Shown here piece after piece: positions 35,983 through 46,962 of a stretch of 64,000 nucleotides of DNA. The DNA comes from Gymnopilus junonius (taxonomy: Eukaryota; Basidiomycota; Agaricomycetes; Agaricales; Galerinaceae). The position numbers and the translations under genes were made by a program. Numbering within the stretch: position 1 is the stretch's first letter; the number at the start of each line of letters is the position of its first letter. The notes beneath the pieces were generated by a model. It had not been told where the DNA came from. It saw only the letters and a list, made by a program, of their open reading frames with translations, and did no database searches. The stretch lies in the NCBI GenBank assembly GCA_015501075.1, contig JADNYJ010000045.1:124001-188000 (forward strand), written 5' to 3'.

Positions 35983-36986
35983 GACCGACTGAGGCGTTTT
36001 CTTAAAGAGGAATATGCCAGTGACCAACAAGACTGTGCATCGTACGCCAGCTTTCTCGGAAAGTTTTAAATTGCAATTCTGGCCTTCAATTTTATTTACA
36101 TATCGCCCGATATGCCAACGTGATATCTATTAACGATATGCCGCAAGATTCATGGTTAAGCTATTCAACATTGACAGCGAGTATTTTGGAAGGCACCCCT
36201 CAACGCGATCAATTTATGTTTAGCTGGATCATGACCAACGTCAATCATTACTGCATCGCATCTAGGTCCCCCGTCATTTAATTTCGAGAGCAACACTAGG
36301 CAACACTCCACTTCTGACACTCATGGACCTGGTTAGCATACGTTGGTGCAGTAAGGCAGTAATTGTTACTCAACGCCAGAATTCCTTAGGTAATGGCATT
36401 TGGTACCTGTGTACTTGCATCATGCGCAATTCGTATGCTGTTGGAGGCTCACATCTGCCAAAACTTGTCAGTGGGCACTGGGCGTTCGGATATAAATAGT
36501 CGAGTAGGTGGTTCATGAGGTTACTGGTTAGTGATTGAAAGATTTTCTATAGATCGGAGCCATACTATTCGACTCAGTCAAGTTCGATGACTAATTTGGC
36601 TCATCTTGGAACTTGCGAACGATAGCCTTTCGCTTTCAGTGAGAAATATTCTTCACTGGCCAGATATTACCCAATAGTTGGTGCCGATGGCCTCTTTCCC
36701 TCGCGCTCCACCGATTTAGAACATCGAGCTGTCTGAAGTCATCTGCTTAGTTGGCCACGTCTTAAGTCGAGGAAGTCGTCTAGGATACAGATGGAATAGT
36801 CTTGGCGCATCTGGCCGGTAGGCATTGAGCATGAGCTTTGCTCATATAAAGGCCACTAATGAGCTCACTGGAGATTTTAAAATTTCCCGGGTCACATTCC
36901 TTCCTTTCTCTACTACAGTGACAGATCCGTCTGCTGTCCAGGCTCCTCTGTTTATTTGTTTCGCCTAGAGTCAAGTTATAGAAATC
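35983..36986. other. intergenic with TATA-like elements
   Basis: No gene is seen over 1 kb. TATAAATA at 36490-36497 is a strong-looking TATA but has no frame just after it. CATATAAAGG near 36843 is better placed for the gene starting at 36987. Confidence 0.35.
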
Positions 36987-38012
36987 ATGCACACTGACAG
37001 TATTATTATTATTCTCTCTGCACTTCTCGCTGCGGAAGGTGAATGATTCTCCTCTCTTCTTTTTCATGAGTACGTTAATTCAATGCCTATCTGATAGCTC
37101 GACTTCAATCTCGAACTCATGACCAGTTCATAAAACGGCAAACAGCAACTGGAGGCACGACTGCGACCAACCCAGTGCGTAATTTCTTGCTAGACCACAA
37201 TAAACCTAGGGACCAATGTCAGCTCCGTTTCGTGACCCTTACTTAGTGTACGGACACTTGCACCCCTTTTCTTACAACCGCACCGGTAAGAACGTTTCAT
37301 CAGAGCAAGTCTGTGAATATGCTAAATGACCTGCCATTTTTTTCGAACAGTCCTGCGGTGCTACAGTCTCGTGTATTTGCAAGACCACTGTTCAACAAGA
37401 TCTCCAGACTTGCCTGAATTGCCTTGTGGAAACAGGAAGTCCAGCTGATCAGCTTTCCTCTAGTATTACAGGTAAACTAATTGTCTAGCCAATGTTCAGA
37501 CTTTTCTCACCACCCATTTTCGTTAAGATTTCAATGGAGCATGCTCATCCAGTGGGCTCACAGTGAACCTTCCCACCTCCGCCGCTGGATCTGCCAGCGG
37601 AGCACCTGCTAGTGCTCCCTCACCAGTACCTGCAGGTGGAGTCCCTTCGGGTGCTGGTGGTAGTGGGCAGGTTCCTCCTCCAGATAATGGCCCAACTGTT
37701 ACTGGCGATGGAGCCATCGGCAGCGGTGCTGGTGTCCCAGCTGCAGGTGGCGTCCCTAGTACGCCAGCAGGTACTGCGCCAGTGCCCGCTACTCCTGTGG
37801 CTACAGGGTCAGCTGGGTCGACCGGTTTATCTCCGTCTACAGGCACTACAGGATTGAATTCCAATGCAGGAGGAAGTGACTCTGGTTTAAACTCCACGTC
37901 GAGCTCTAGTCCCCAGGGTCAACAAAGTACTGGAGAGAGACCGGCAACGTTCTCTTCATACGCACTCAACGGTGTTGTGGCCTTGGTATCATTTGGCGTT
38001 TATTTTATGTAA
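36987..38012 (+). CDS. secreted Cys-rich GPI-anchored protein, tandem copy 1
   Basis: Five exons (36987-37038, 37098-37174, 37247-37285, 37351-37471, 37528-38012) give 257 residues. There is a signal peptide (MHTDSIIIILSALLAAEA), a KR-type site followed by QTAT, and a Cys-rich domain of about 70 residues (CTDTCTPF, SCGATVSCICKTTVQQDLQT, CLNCLVETG, FNGACSSSG). A long Ala/Gly/Pro/Ser/Thr region probably carries O-glycans, and a hydrophobic C-terminus (ALNGVVALVSFGVYFM) is typical of a GPI attachment signal. It is expected at the cell surface or wall. The two genes after it have the same exon plan and motifs. The function is unknown; this family type is frequent in Agaricomycetes. Confidence 0.8.
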
Positions 38013-38469
38013 ATAACTTATTGGCGAGAATATTTATTAGAGGTGCTTGGCACAGCGGACATCTAGGGTATTTCCAAATGTACATATCTTCTTTATATTA
38101 GGTCAGTCCGCCCATCTCAAAATGAATATCAAGGCAAGGGAAGGGAATCAGTGGATGAAATCAAAGGCAAGGTGGCTGCCAGTTTCCGACATTTGACAAT
38201 GTCGCGCCCATGCATATTTATACTACGCGCCCATACTATAACTTGCTCGCCGACGCCGAAAAGTCGTCTAGGATACCAACGTCGTACCCGTGTTGGTAGG
38301 AATACCTTGACTGACAGTCATGCTCTGGCAAATGATTAAGTGATGGCGCAATCGAATAAAAGGCGAGGACGTTTAATTCCTCACTATTTTTCCCTCCCCC
38401 GATTTTTGTAAACATTGCAAGATTGGTCAGCTGTAAAACTATCAAAAGACCAACTACGAGTCACTCGTC

Positions 38470-39392
38470 ATGCTTACTACTAGAATTATTTCTTTCTTTT
38501 CAATATTTCTCGCCGCGGAAGGTAAGGTTTCTTTTGACACCTAAGAATTATGGTAAAGAATGTTTTTAGCAGCTAGATTTCATCATAATTCCAGGATGGC
38601 CCACCAACTTATAAGACGACAGACGGCCACAAGCTCGTCGGATGACCCTGTAAGAATTGAAAACTTCCTTGATATCTTTTCTTTCCCAGAGGCTTAAGTC
38701 ATTCTCTCTTTTATCAACAGTGTACAGCAACCTGTACACCATTCCTACAAGTAAGGATACCACACCCTTTATGCATCCTTGTTATTCATCCAGAAATGTC
38801 TTTGGATAATTAGGAATGCGCCCCAGGGAGTCCTTCATGTGCAGCTTGCTCAGCCAAGATTCAACAGGACCTCCAGACTTGCCTCAACTGCCTTTCAACC
38901 GAAACGAGCCTTGCCCCAATTTCGGCCAATATTACTTGTTAGTACCTTCCTTTTCTATCCTAAACCATCACACCAAATTCCGAAAATAACTTTCTGTTTA
39001 CATCCTTACTTGACAGCTTTCAATTCGAGATGTGCTAGCTCTGGTTTCACAGTTACCATTCCATCTAGTGTTGCAACTGCAGCTGAAGTTGGCGCCAGCA
39101 CAGTGCCCGGCGCAGCCGGTGGTGCAGTCCCCTCAGGTGCCACTGGTGGAGGGATAGGACCCGGGGCTCCTGTAGGTGCGGGCCCAGGGGCAATACCAGC
39201 TGCCCCTTCAGCTGGTAATACGGAGTCGACTTCTAATTCAGGATCAGGAAGCAATTCTGGGACCAATTCCAACTCGAACTCTAATCCGCAAGGTCAGCAG
39301 AAGAACGCAGAGATCTTGTCAAGAATGCGATTTCCTCAATTACGCTTCAAAGCGTTGCTATCTTGGTTACCTTCGGTATATATTTCATGTAG
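38470..39392 (+). CDS. secreted Cys-rich GPI-anchored protein, tandem copy 2, one-base frame break before the anchor
   Basis: Same five-exon plan as its neighbours: signal peptide (MLTTRIISFFSIFLAAE), IRRQTATSSSDDP, CTATCTPFLQ, then CAACSAKIQQDLQTCLNCLS and SRCASSGFTV. A Gly/Ala/Pro and Asn/Ser repeat region follows. The expected GPI tail (SITLQSVAILVTFGIYFM) is in another frame, so a one-base break lies near 39310. In the undisturbed frame the protein would end in an unrelated tail and lose its anchor. This may be an assembly error or a real release from anchoring. Confidence 0.7.
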
Positions 39393-39935
39393 GAAAGCTA
39401 TTCTCATAGATTGTATTTCTTTTAGGGACAAGAGCGACGCTCCACTCTAACGCCTAATTCTTAAAATATATTTAAGCAGCCATCTGTAATCGTCGTTGTG
39501 AAATTTGTTAGGAACTCAAAGGAACATGGACTTAAGTCGGGGAAGACCAAGAAGAGCGGTGGATCGAATAAATTATAGCTATCCCAACGTCGTACCCAGG
39601 TAATTTTGGCACGGTAAGAATCTGACTGTTTGTATCAGTCATTTTTTGTATACTCGCAGACGTCCAACTTGAAAGACGCGGGAGTCGTCTAGGATACTAA
39701 TTTAAAAAATCCCGTAAACGTGTATGTTAACCGCATATGAACCACACCTGCAGCTTCATTCGCAGCAGCGGGATGCCATTGGCGGATTGATGGCAGTAAG
39801 CTCCATAGGATAAAAGGAAAGAAAGATGGCTCGTTCGATGAGTTTCCCTCACTCATTTCCGGTCTTTTCTTCCTCATACACCCCCAGCCAAACGAGGGAC
39901 CGATATATACCCGATATATAGCTAGTGCAGAAATC

Positions 39936-40688
39936 ATGCACATTGCTACCATTCTTTTACTATTATCTTCGGGCCTTTTGGCTGTTAAAGGTGAGGATAA
40001 TGCGTAAAGCAAGTAAGGGCTTATAATGAATCTCCTTCTTTATAGCCGCAGACCCCCAGTTTATGAAACGACAGATGACCTCCAGTGATCCCGCTGTGTG
40101 TATTCAATCGATTATTGGGAGTCTTTTCTTTCATTAATTTTGTAACGACAGTGCATGAATGCATGCTCTACTTTCTTTCAGGTCTGTACTAGAATGTACG
40201 AATTTACAACAGAGCTTTCTTGCTCAACAGCCTTTCGAACGCTAGGACTCTAATCAGCCAGGTGGTGCCCCTTGCACAACAGGCACACAGAAAGACCTCC
40301 AGACATGCCTCAACTGCCTTGTGAGCGAGGACGACGAGACTACGGTTTCGGCCGACGTTTCCTGTCAGTATCCCTTCAAAGTGTAAAGTTCTTCTACTCT
40401 ATAACGAACCATTATCTAGTGTTCAATCAAAGATGCGCAAGTAGCGGTGTAACGGTTAGCGCTCCCTCGGGTTCAGCGACCGAAACTGGAGGTAGTACTA
40501 GTACAACTACTTCGAGCGGAAGTGCTGCCTCGGTGGAATCGTCTGGCCCGCCCTCGACAGGCACTATTGCACCTACCGGAGGGAGCAACTCCACTAGTTC
40601 TAACTTAAACGGCGAGAGGTCGGTGAAGGAGGTTCATGTCATTAGTGTCGTTGTTGTCTTGTTGTCATTGGGCGCCTATTTGATGTAA
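39936..40688 (+). CDS. secreted Cys-rich GPI-anchored protein, tandem copy 3
   Basis: Clean frame in five exons. Signal peptide MHIATILLLLSSGLLAVKAA, then FMKRQMTSSDPA, CMNACSTFFQ, PCTTGTQKDLQTCLNCLVSE, RCASSGVTV, a shorter Ser/Thr/Gly region than the other copies, and a hydrophobic GPI-type C-terminus (VVVLLSLGAYLM). TGA or TAA readthrough is not needed. It lies 59 bases before the hAT-like MITE. Confidence 0.78.
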
Positions 40689-40747
40689 ATGGAATCAATG
40701 GTCTGAACCCCGGGGAACGATGAATTTGTAAAGGGACAACAGACAAG

Positions 40748-41327
40748 TAGTGCTGGGTTTTATACCCAGATGTTTAAAACAGGGTGGTTTTTCACACTGT
40801 TTTTAACATGTTTTCAACATTTTAAACATCGAGGGGTCCAAAACCTTCTGTGTTTTACTGTGTTAAATGACATCAAATTTTAGTCAATAACCAGTGAATT
40901 ATAAGCATCGAGGCATGTGAATATCTTGTTTTGCAAGTTTGAATTCTCAATTTCCATGAAGAAACTGCTTGTGTGGGTAGACATCAGTGAAATCGGCCAA
41001 ATTGGTGAGTACACCGCAATGTCACAGTCTCACAGAGAGTCACATCACGCGAAGATGTGTGCTTCCAATGTGCCTCAGCACCGAACCACAATGTATCGCA
41101 CTCACCAGGGTGATATTATTTTCAGATAATATAATAACAAGGTACTCGAAGAGAGAAAATTGCTCTCAGCCTGCTTTTAGATGATTTTCTGCCCAGAAAA
41201 TTAAAATCTAAAAAATATGATTATGTAAGAAAAACACTGTTTAAAACACAAGTAACGCACACGGCCGGGAGGCCGGGAGAAAAAACACGTTTAAAACAGT
41301 GGCCCGGAGGAAAAAAACCCAGCACTA
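40748..41327 (+). mobile_element. hAT-like MITE, 580 bp
   Basis: It is bounded by inverted TAGTGCTGGGTTTT / AAAACCCAGCACTA ends (14 perfect bases) and by a perfect 8-bp direct duplication CAGACAAG at 40740-40747 and 41328-41335. The subterminal GTTTAAAACAG motif occurs several times near both ends (for example around 40775 and 41290). It has no coding capacity. The 8-bp duplication and TAG...CTA ends fit a non-autonomous hAT element. Confidence 0.9.
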
Positions 41328-41412
41328 CAGACAAGACTTATTTATACGAACAAAAATGGCAATATTGGACTTGGAAACAAACCAGGAAAAATGTGGCTGA
41401 CCAGAAAAAGCA

Positions 41413-41484
41413 TACACTGAAGGGGAGTCGAACCCCTGCCGCTTGCTTGGAAGGCAAGCATGATAACCGCTTCACCATCAGTGT
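41413..41484 (-). tRNA. tRNA-Gly (UCC)
   Basis: The minus strand folds into a full cloverleaf of 72 nt. The acceptor stem is ACACTGA with TCAGTGT, D-arm GTGA/TCAT, anticodon stem CTTGC/GCAAG with loop CTTCCAA (anticodon TCC), T-arm AGGGG/CCCCT with TTCGACT loop, and discriminator A. It has no intron. Confidence 0.93.
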
Positions 41485-41595
41485 GCTGAACGAAGACGAG
41501 TATTTAAATAACATGTCGTGTATAGTATTGTTATCCGTCGATTGGGCTTACTCGTTCATTCGCAACTCTATCAAACGGCTTTCTGTCCATTTCCA

Positions 41596-43440
41596 ATGCA
41601 ACATTTTGGCAAAGTTGCCCTCCGTGTCACCAAAAATTACACAAAGGGCTACTCAGATACCCAGACCAAGGTCCGCGATGCTACCTGCAACGACCCATGG
41701 GGTCCTTCAGGGACACAGATGAATGAAATCGCGCAATTAACTTATAACCCGTGCGTCTGCTGTTAGCCGGTTTGGTACGACCACATTCGAGATTTGACAG
41801 ATGGTTTTCCTGTTTGTTATTTATGCTCTAGGAATGATTTCATCGAGATCATGGAGATACTTGATAAACGCCTGAACGATAAGGGCAAGAACTGGCGGCA
41901 TGTATTCAAGGTTAGTTTATCATTCATCATGAAACGGTTGACGTTCGTTTGTATTCAATGAAACATATAACGAGCAGAGTTTAACGGTCTTAGATTATCT
42001 CCTCCATGAAGGGTCCGAAAACGTAATGATCTATTGCCAGGACAACATATACGTTATCAAGACCCTCAGGGAATTCCAATTTGTCGACGAGGATGGGAAA
42101 GACCAAGGCGCAAACGTCCGGCAGAAAGCAAAGGATATCTCGAACCTCCTCCACGATGAAGATCGACTCCGTGAAGAAAGGCGTAGTCGTGCGAGTATGC
42201 GCGATCGTATGCTGGGAGGAGCCGAAAATGCTGGCCATGGGGACGGGGAGCTTGACGATGAGAATGCTGTGCGAAGGCATGGTAGTAGGGAGCTCGCCGG
42301 GAAGAGACCGAATAGGGATGAGGAGGAGCTGAGGAAAGCAATCGAGGAGAGTAAGAAGTCATTGGATAAGGAACGAATGACTGCAGAAGATAGAGACCTG
42401 CAGGAGGCTTTGAGGCTGAGTAGGCAGGAGGACGAGAAGAGGAAGAAGGAAATTGAGGACGCGAATACTTCTGCTTTATTCGATGACACGAATCAACTGT
42501 ACGTCTCCATTCTCTGCCTTATGATTTCTCGTTCGAATATATGCTGAGCAACATCTCTGTCTCTCCAGACCACCACCCAATGCCAGCTCTCTTACCAACC
42601 CATTTCCTTTTGTCGACCCAGGCCTCCAAACACAGTTCACCTCCCTCCAGCCCCAATTCACAGCCGTCCCTGTTCAACCTCAATTCACGTCCTTCAACCC
42701 GTATCAACAAATGGCGCAGGTGGAACAAGAAGCTGCTCAGGCCGAGTTTTTGAGGCAACAACAACTGCTCTTGATGCAGCAGCAGCAGCAGCAAGCACAG
42801 CAGCAAGCACAGGAGGATTGGATGCGCCAACAACAGCTACTTTTTCAACAGCAGCAGCAACGACAGAGTTTTTTCCTCTCTCAGCCGTCGTTGCAAGCTC
42901 AGCCCACAGGGTTCGGGTACGTCTTCCTTCTTTTCTGTCCCAGCTTCTACGTTGAATGTTCGTTCTAATTTTTCTCGAATAAATTCCAGACACCACAACC
43001 CATTCGCGTCCTCCTCCCTATCCTCATTCTCATCTTCTCCACCCCCACGTACAATTCAAACCCCACCAACATTCAACCTCCATGGTACATACGAAACACA
43101 CTCCCCCACAAACCTCTCCTCCCTGTCTTCCTCTCCTCACCCGCCTTCGTCGCAATCGCCCACATCCTCATTCACGTCCTTCCAAAGCCAGCCAAGGCCC
43201 GCCCTCGCTGTCAAGACAAAACAAGACGAGAACGAGACCCTCGCGGCGCTCTTTGCCGATCGGGAGGGCGGGCAAGATACGTTTGGGAATGTGGGCGCGT
43301 TGAGGTACGGGTATACGGACGCTGGGAGAACGTTGATTGCCCAGAAGACGGGCGTGTCGAGTCATAATCCGTTTGCGCACATGCAGCAGCAACAACAAAC
43401 ACCAATTCAGAATAACGAACGGCCTTTCTTTGATATCTAG
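41596..43440 (+). CDS. epsin (ENTH domain endocytic adaptor)
   Basis: Five exons (41596-41750, 41832-41910, 41978-42498, 42569-42916, 42990-43440) give 517 residues with a clean frame. The ENTH domain fills residues 1-140 (ALRVTKNYTKGYSDTQTKVR, DPWGPSGTQMNEIAQLTYNP, NWRHVFKSLTVLDYLLHEGS). Two ubiquitin-interacting motifs follow (EEELRKAIEESKKS, DRDLQEALRLSRQ), then Gln-rich stretches and three NPF motifs (TNPFPF, HHNPFAS, SHNPFAH) that bind EH-domain proteins. It binds PI(4,5)P2 and helps clathrin-coated pit formation at the plasma membrane. It is the counterpart of yeast Ent1/Ent2. Start ATG 41596 fits the family N-terminus. This is a core gene and a good reference for normal CpG content here. 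Confidence 0.93.
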
Positions 43441-44303
43441 GATTATTTTCTTCAAGTTTCGGGCAAGTTCATGGCTATCTTCTATCGGTCGGCTATATCC
43501 AGGATCAGTGGAACGGACTTGTAATGCTGTATTCCTGTCTTTCTTTCTTTCTTGTTATTTACCCCCTGATTTATTATTTATGATCAATTAACACCCAACA
43601 ATTTGTACAATACGTGTACTGAACATACATACTGTACTGTACGTTTCTTATTTCTCACCTTATGCTTTCATCTCGGTCTTTCTTTGGTCTTTCTTTGTAA
43701 TGTCCCTTTTGTAAATGTACCAGTTTTTTGCCGTCTCCTCGCCATTAAAGACGTACACAGAAAGATTATCCTGCCAATATCACTGGCGGTTGATAATGAG
43801 TGGGCCACCATCACCATCGCCATAATTTTATGCGTCATTCCTGGCGAGGTTCAATTCGATATCGTCACTGTCGTTGTAAGCTCTTACAGACTTCGTTTCA
43901 AGTGCCTTAATTATCGGTTTCGTATCCGTCTCTCTTCCGCATTTATTCAATATTTATGTGTGCGGCATTTGATCATGAACGCTTCCGGGGCAAGTTCCGG
44001 TGTCCGAGGGTTTTTTATTTCTGACCCTCCACTATCATGTTGTCACTGCCTCTCAAACGGCTCATAGTTCACGGGATGTATCCTCAAGGAGGTTCCAGCT
44101 GCGAAGGTTCCTCTATCCAGGGTACCTATTGTGCATTGGGTGCGCAGCGTACTGAGGCGTTCCTGTTGCCCTGTAAACCCCGTGTCCGTCGGTAAGGTCA
44201 AGTGACAGACCCTCCTCGTTCCCTCTTCAAAAGATTCTTATGACGAGTATAAGTACTCCTTGGATTCCAAGTTTGGTAGAAGATCTCTCTCCCCAATTCT
44301 GGC
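43441..44303. other. intergenic, no gene seen
   Basis: It holds the epsin 3' region and the promoter region of the next gene. A 154-codon plus frame at 43603-44067 lacks any family signature and is not called. Confidence 0.35.
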
Positions 44304-45471
44304 ATGGATGTCTCTGAACGGGACGATACAAAGAAAATCAAAGGGCTTGCGACGGTCGGCTCGTCCTTATCTCTCAGCCTGTATGCCGTCGTCCTACTTC
44401 TATGTTTCACCTCATTTCGCCTGCTCTTCAAAGCACCTCGAGAGCAGTCGAATTCAATGCGACGATTTCTCTTTGCTTATTTGGCATTCATGTTTTCCCT
44501 CAGTACGATCGCCGTGGGTCTGGATCTATGTCTAAACTTCAAATTCCCCGAGGCTGTTTTCTCCTCTGCGGCTATCGGAGAAGATCTCAGGTTATGCCGA
44601 GAGCTGGGTTGCTTTACGATAAGATTGGCAGAGAAGTGCTGTGTAACGCTGGCGATATGGGCCGCAGATGGATTTATGGTGAGTCCTAGCTCTCGGGATT
44701 GTCTGCATGGAGAATTGATTCAAATCCGATCCGCTTGACTTTATTATACATAGATATGGCGCTGCACTGTGCTATACAGTGGCATTATACTTGTTGGCCA
44801 ACGGATTGTCAAGTTTATTTGCTTTATAATGGTGATTGTTGCAATCGGTAAACTTTTCCATACCTTCCTCTTTCATGTCACGGTGACCTAAAATAAGGTC
44901 TTTATACATAGGGGCGGGCTTGCTCTACACAATACCATTCACGAATGTAAAAGCAGATACGACGCTGGCGATATTCTCTTTCATTACCCTGACCATCAAC
45001 TGCACTGTCACCGTCCTTATTGTCGGCCGTCTATTGTACCACAGACGCTATTTGATGGAGACGCTCGGTCCAGGCCACGGATCACCGTATTTGAGGCTTA
45101 TAGCGCTATGCATCGAATCCGCTGCTTTGGTTGTCAAGTTCAATGTCGTCTTGATAGTTTTGATCCTGGCGGAGTCGCAGCGGAATCTGTCATTCATATT
45201 ACTTGAAATGATGGTACATATTTATGTGAGTACTCGATGATAAATTTGACTGAGCAAGAGCTCTAGCATACGAACGTCTAATGGGATATCATAGGTTATT
45301 TCTCCATTCCTAATTATATTCAAAGTCGCCCACGACAAAGTTTACCCTCCGAATTCAACTTCCTTAGGGACACGAGATGCGGAAGATATTGTTGATCGAG
45401 ATTTGAAAGCCTTAGAGTTTTCAAAAGAACCAACGTCTTCCATGGTCAGCGAATCTGCTTTGGAATCTTGA
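44304..45471 (+). CDS. multipass membrane protein of unknown function
   Basis: Exons 44304-44678, 44754-44847, 44912-45225 and 45295-45471 give 319 residues with a clean frame. About seven hydrophobic segments are visible (LSLSLYAVVLLLCFTSFRLL, FLFAYLAFMFSLSTIAVGLD, CVTLAIWAADGFMIWRC, IVKFICFIMVIVAIGAGLLY, LAIFSFITLTINCTVTVLIV, LVVKFNVVLIVLILAES, ILLEMMVHIYVISPFLIIF), followed by a charged C-terminal tail. This topology is shared by a large set of uncharacterised Agaricomycete membrane proteins. It converges on the terpene synthase gene. Receptor or transporter roles are guesses only. Confidence 0.75.
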
Positions 45472-45660
45472 CGTATGGTTAATAGGTAATGTTATACGTT
45501 ATTTGAAAGCTACGTATTGGTATTTGCCTATCAAATCTGACTCCTGAAATAGCATTGGATATGAAGAAAGCGACCTATAGACCTGATGTAGCAATGCCAA
45601 CACAAATTCAAAGCAAGCGATCTATTCAACAAAGTATCATGGACGAATGGGCATTTCCCT

Positions 45661-46962
45661 TCAAGCTGGTCTCTTGGCACAGTCTTTGCTGCCAGCAACA
45701 AACTCCAAGGTCATGATTCTCGATCTCTGAATTTCCGGACCTTTCTTTCCAAAATAACGACCACCTTCAAAAGCCCAGTCGTCATTACCACGGACCCATT
45801 GAGCGAGGCTGTTTATGTAGATTTTGACCCTTCCATCGACACCGTCCCCCCAATAAGGCATATTGGCGGCGTTGTCGAGGAAAGGTACGCGAGTGCTGGC
45901 GATAAACTGTCCGAGCCAGTTCATAGCGCCTTGCACATCAGCATTACGTTCGGCCATGACCATCTCGACAGAATTATTGATTTCCAATCCACGCACTTTC
46001 TCGATGGCGTATGAATAAATGTCCTGTAAAAGAAATGCAACGCTCTTGTTTAGAAAGACACAACCATCAATATATAGTTGCAAAATGAGGGCGCACATTG
46101 GTGACAGCTACGAGCTCGGTCGCTTGTTGCCGAAGAGCAGCCATTCTCGGATGATGATATTGCCTCCTCAGGCAGCTCGAGTCCGAATTCACAAAGTGAG
46201 AAGCAGGGGAGGCAACCAGAGTTGTTGCGACGGCGAGGGATGTGATCTTCAAAGGTTCGGTATCGTTGTTTGTAACGATCATTGGCTTCCTCGACCACGG
46301 CCGCGGTGTATGTCTCCAGGTAGTCGATGAAGTGCTTCATGCAGTGTGCACCGGGGGAAGCGTATCCGGATGCTCGTTTCCAAAAACTATGTATATGAGT
46401 GAAATTTGGTTGACCATATCCTATAGCTAAAGGAAAATAACACCCACTCTTGAGCCATGGCACCCAAGGGGATTTCATCTGCAGGGCTTTCTTTGTGTGG
46501 GTTTTTGACGGCGTCTAAGAGGACAGCCCTAATTCTCTCGGCCTGGGAGGTGTCATCTGCTATGTCGGTGTATTCGTCAAAGACATAAAATAAATTCATC
46601 AGATCGCAGCCCAGGCGAATTAGTTCTAGTAACAGCCAATGAAATCAGTAACGTAGACACAGAGAAGGCAAGAAAAACCCTCACCTTTCTCTCTCGGAGA
46701 ATAAACATGAGCAGCAAGCAGACCTGAAAGGGTAATTTTGTCGTCGATTATACACAGATGACGGACATGGAGAAAAGTCACTGAAATCACCCTTGTTGAA
46801 GCGCTTTATACCTTCCTCGTCAAAGGGTTTGAAAGACTCCGTCCAAGCGGTGGACTCGGCTTTACATTCATGATAATATTCGCTTAGGTTGCGAGGCCAA
46901 GGAAATGCGGCGAGGAGATCAGGAAGTGTATAACAGAGCTGGAGGACAGTTGGTGAATCCAT
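45661..46962 (-). CDS. sesquiterpene synthase (class I terpene cyclase)
   Basis: Five minus-strand exons (46791-46962, 46685-46723, 46448-46625, 46097-46386, 45661-46023) give about 346 residues, the usual length for the family. The metal-binding motifs are DEYTD (in LFYVFDEYTDIADD) and NDIYSYAIE (the NDxxSxxxE motif, split by an intron after Asn). The C-terminal Arg-Tyr pair is in FEGGRYFG. It should cyclise farnesyl diphosphate to a sesquiterpene in the cytosol; the product cannot be read from the sequence. The NDIYSY form resembles basidiomycete clade III enzymes, which is a weak inference. A one-base frame change near 46165 (an extra A fits) lies between the two motifs. Confidence 0.85.

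Noticed and set aside
37523..37897. Minus-strand Pro/Ala/Gly-rich frame
   Set aside because: It is the antisense shadow of the Ala/Gly/Pro stalk of the GPI protein.
41393..41722. Plus-strand frame across the tRNA gene into epsin
   Set aside because: It overlaps the tRNA and is out of frame with the epsin start at 41596.
42031..42489. Long minus-strand frame of 152 codons inside epsin
   Set aside because: It is the shadow of the epsin coding sequence and has Ser-rich composition caused by Glu/Lys codons on the other strand.
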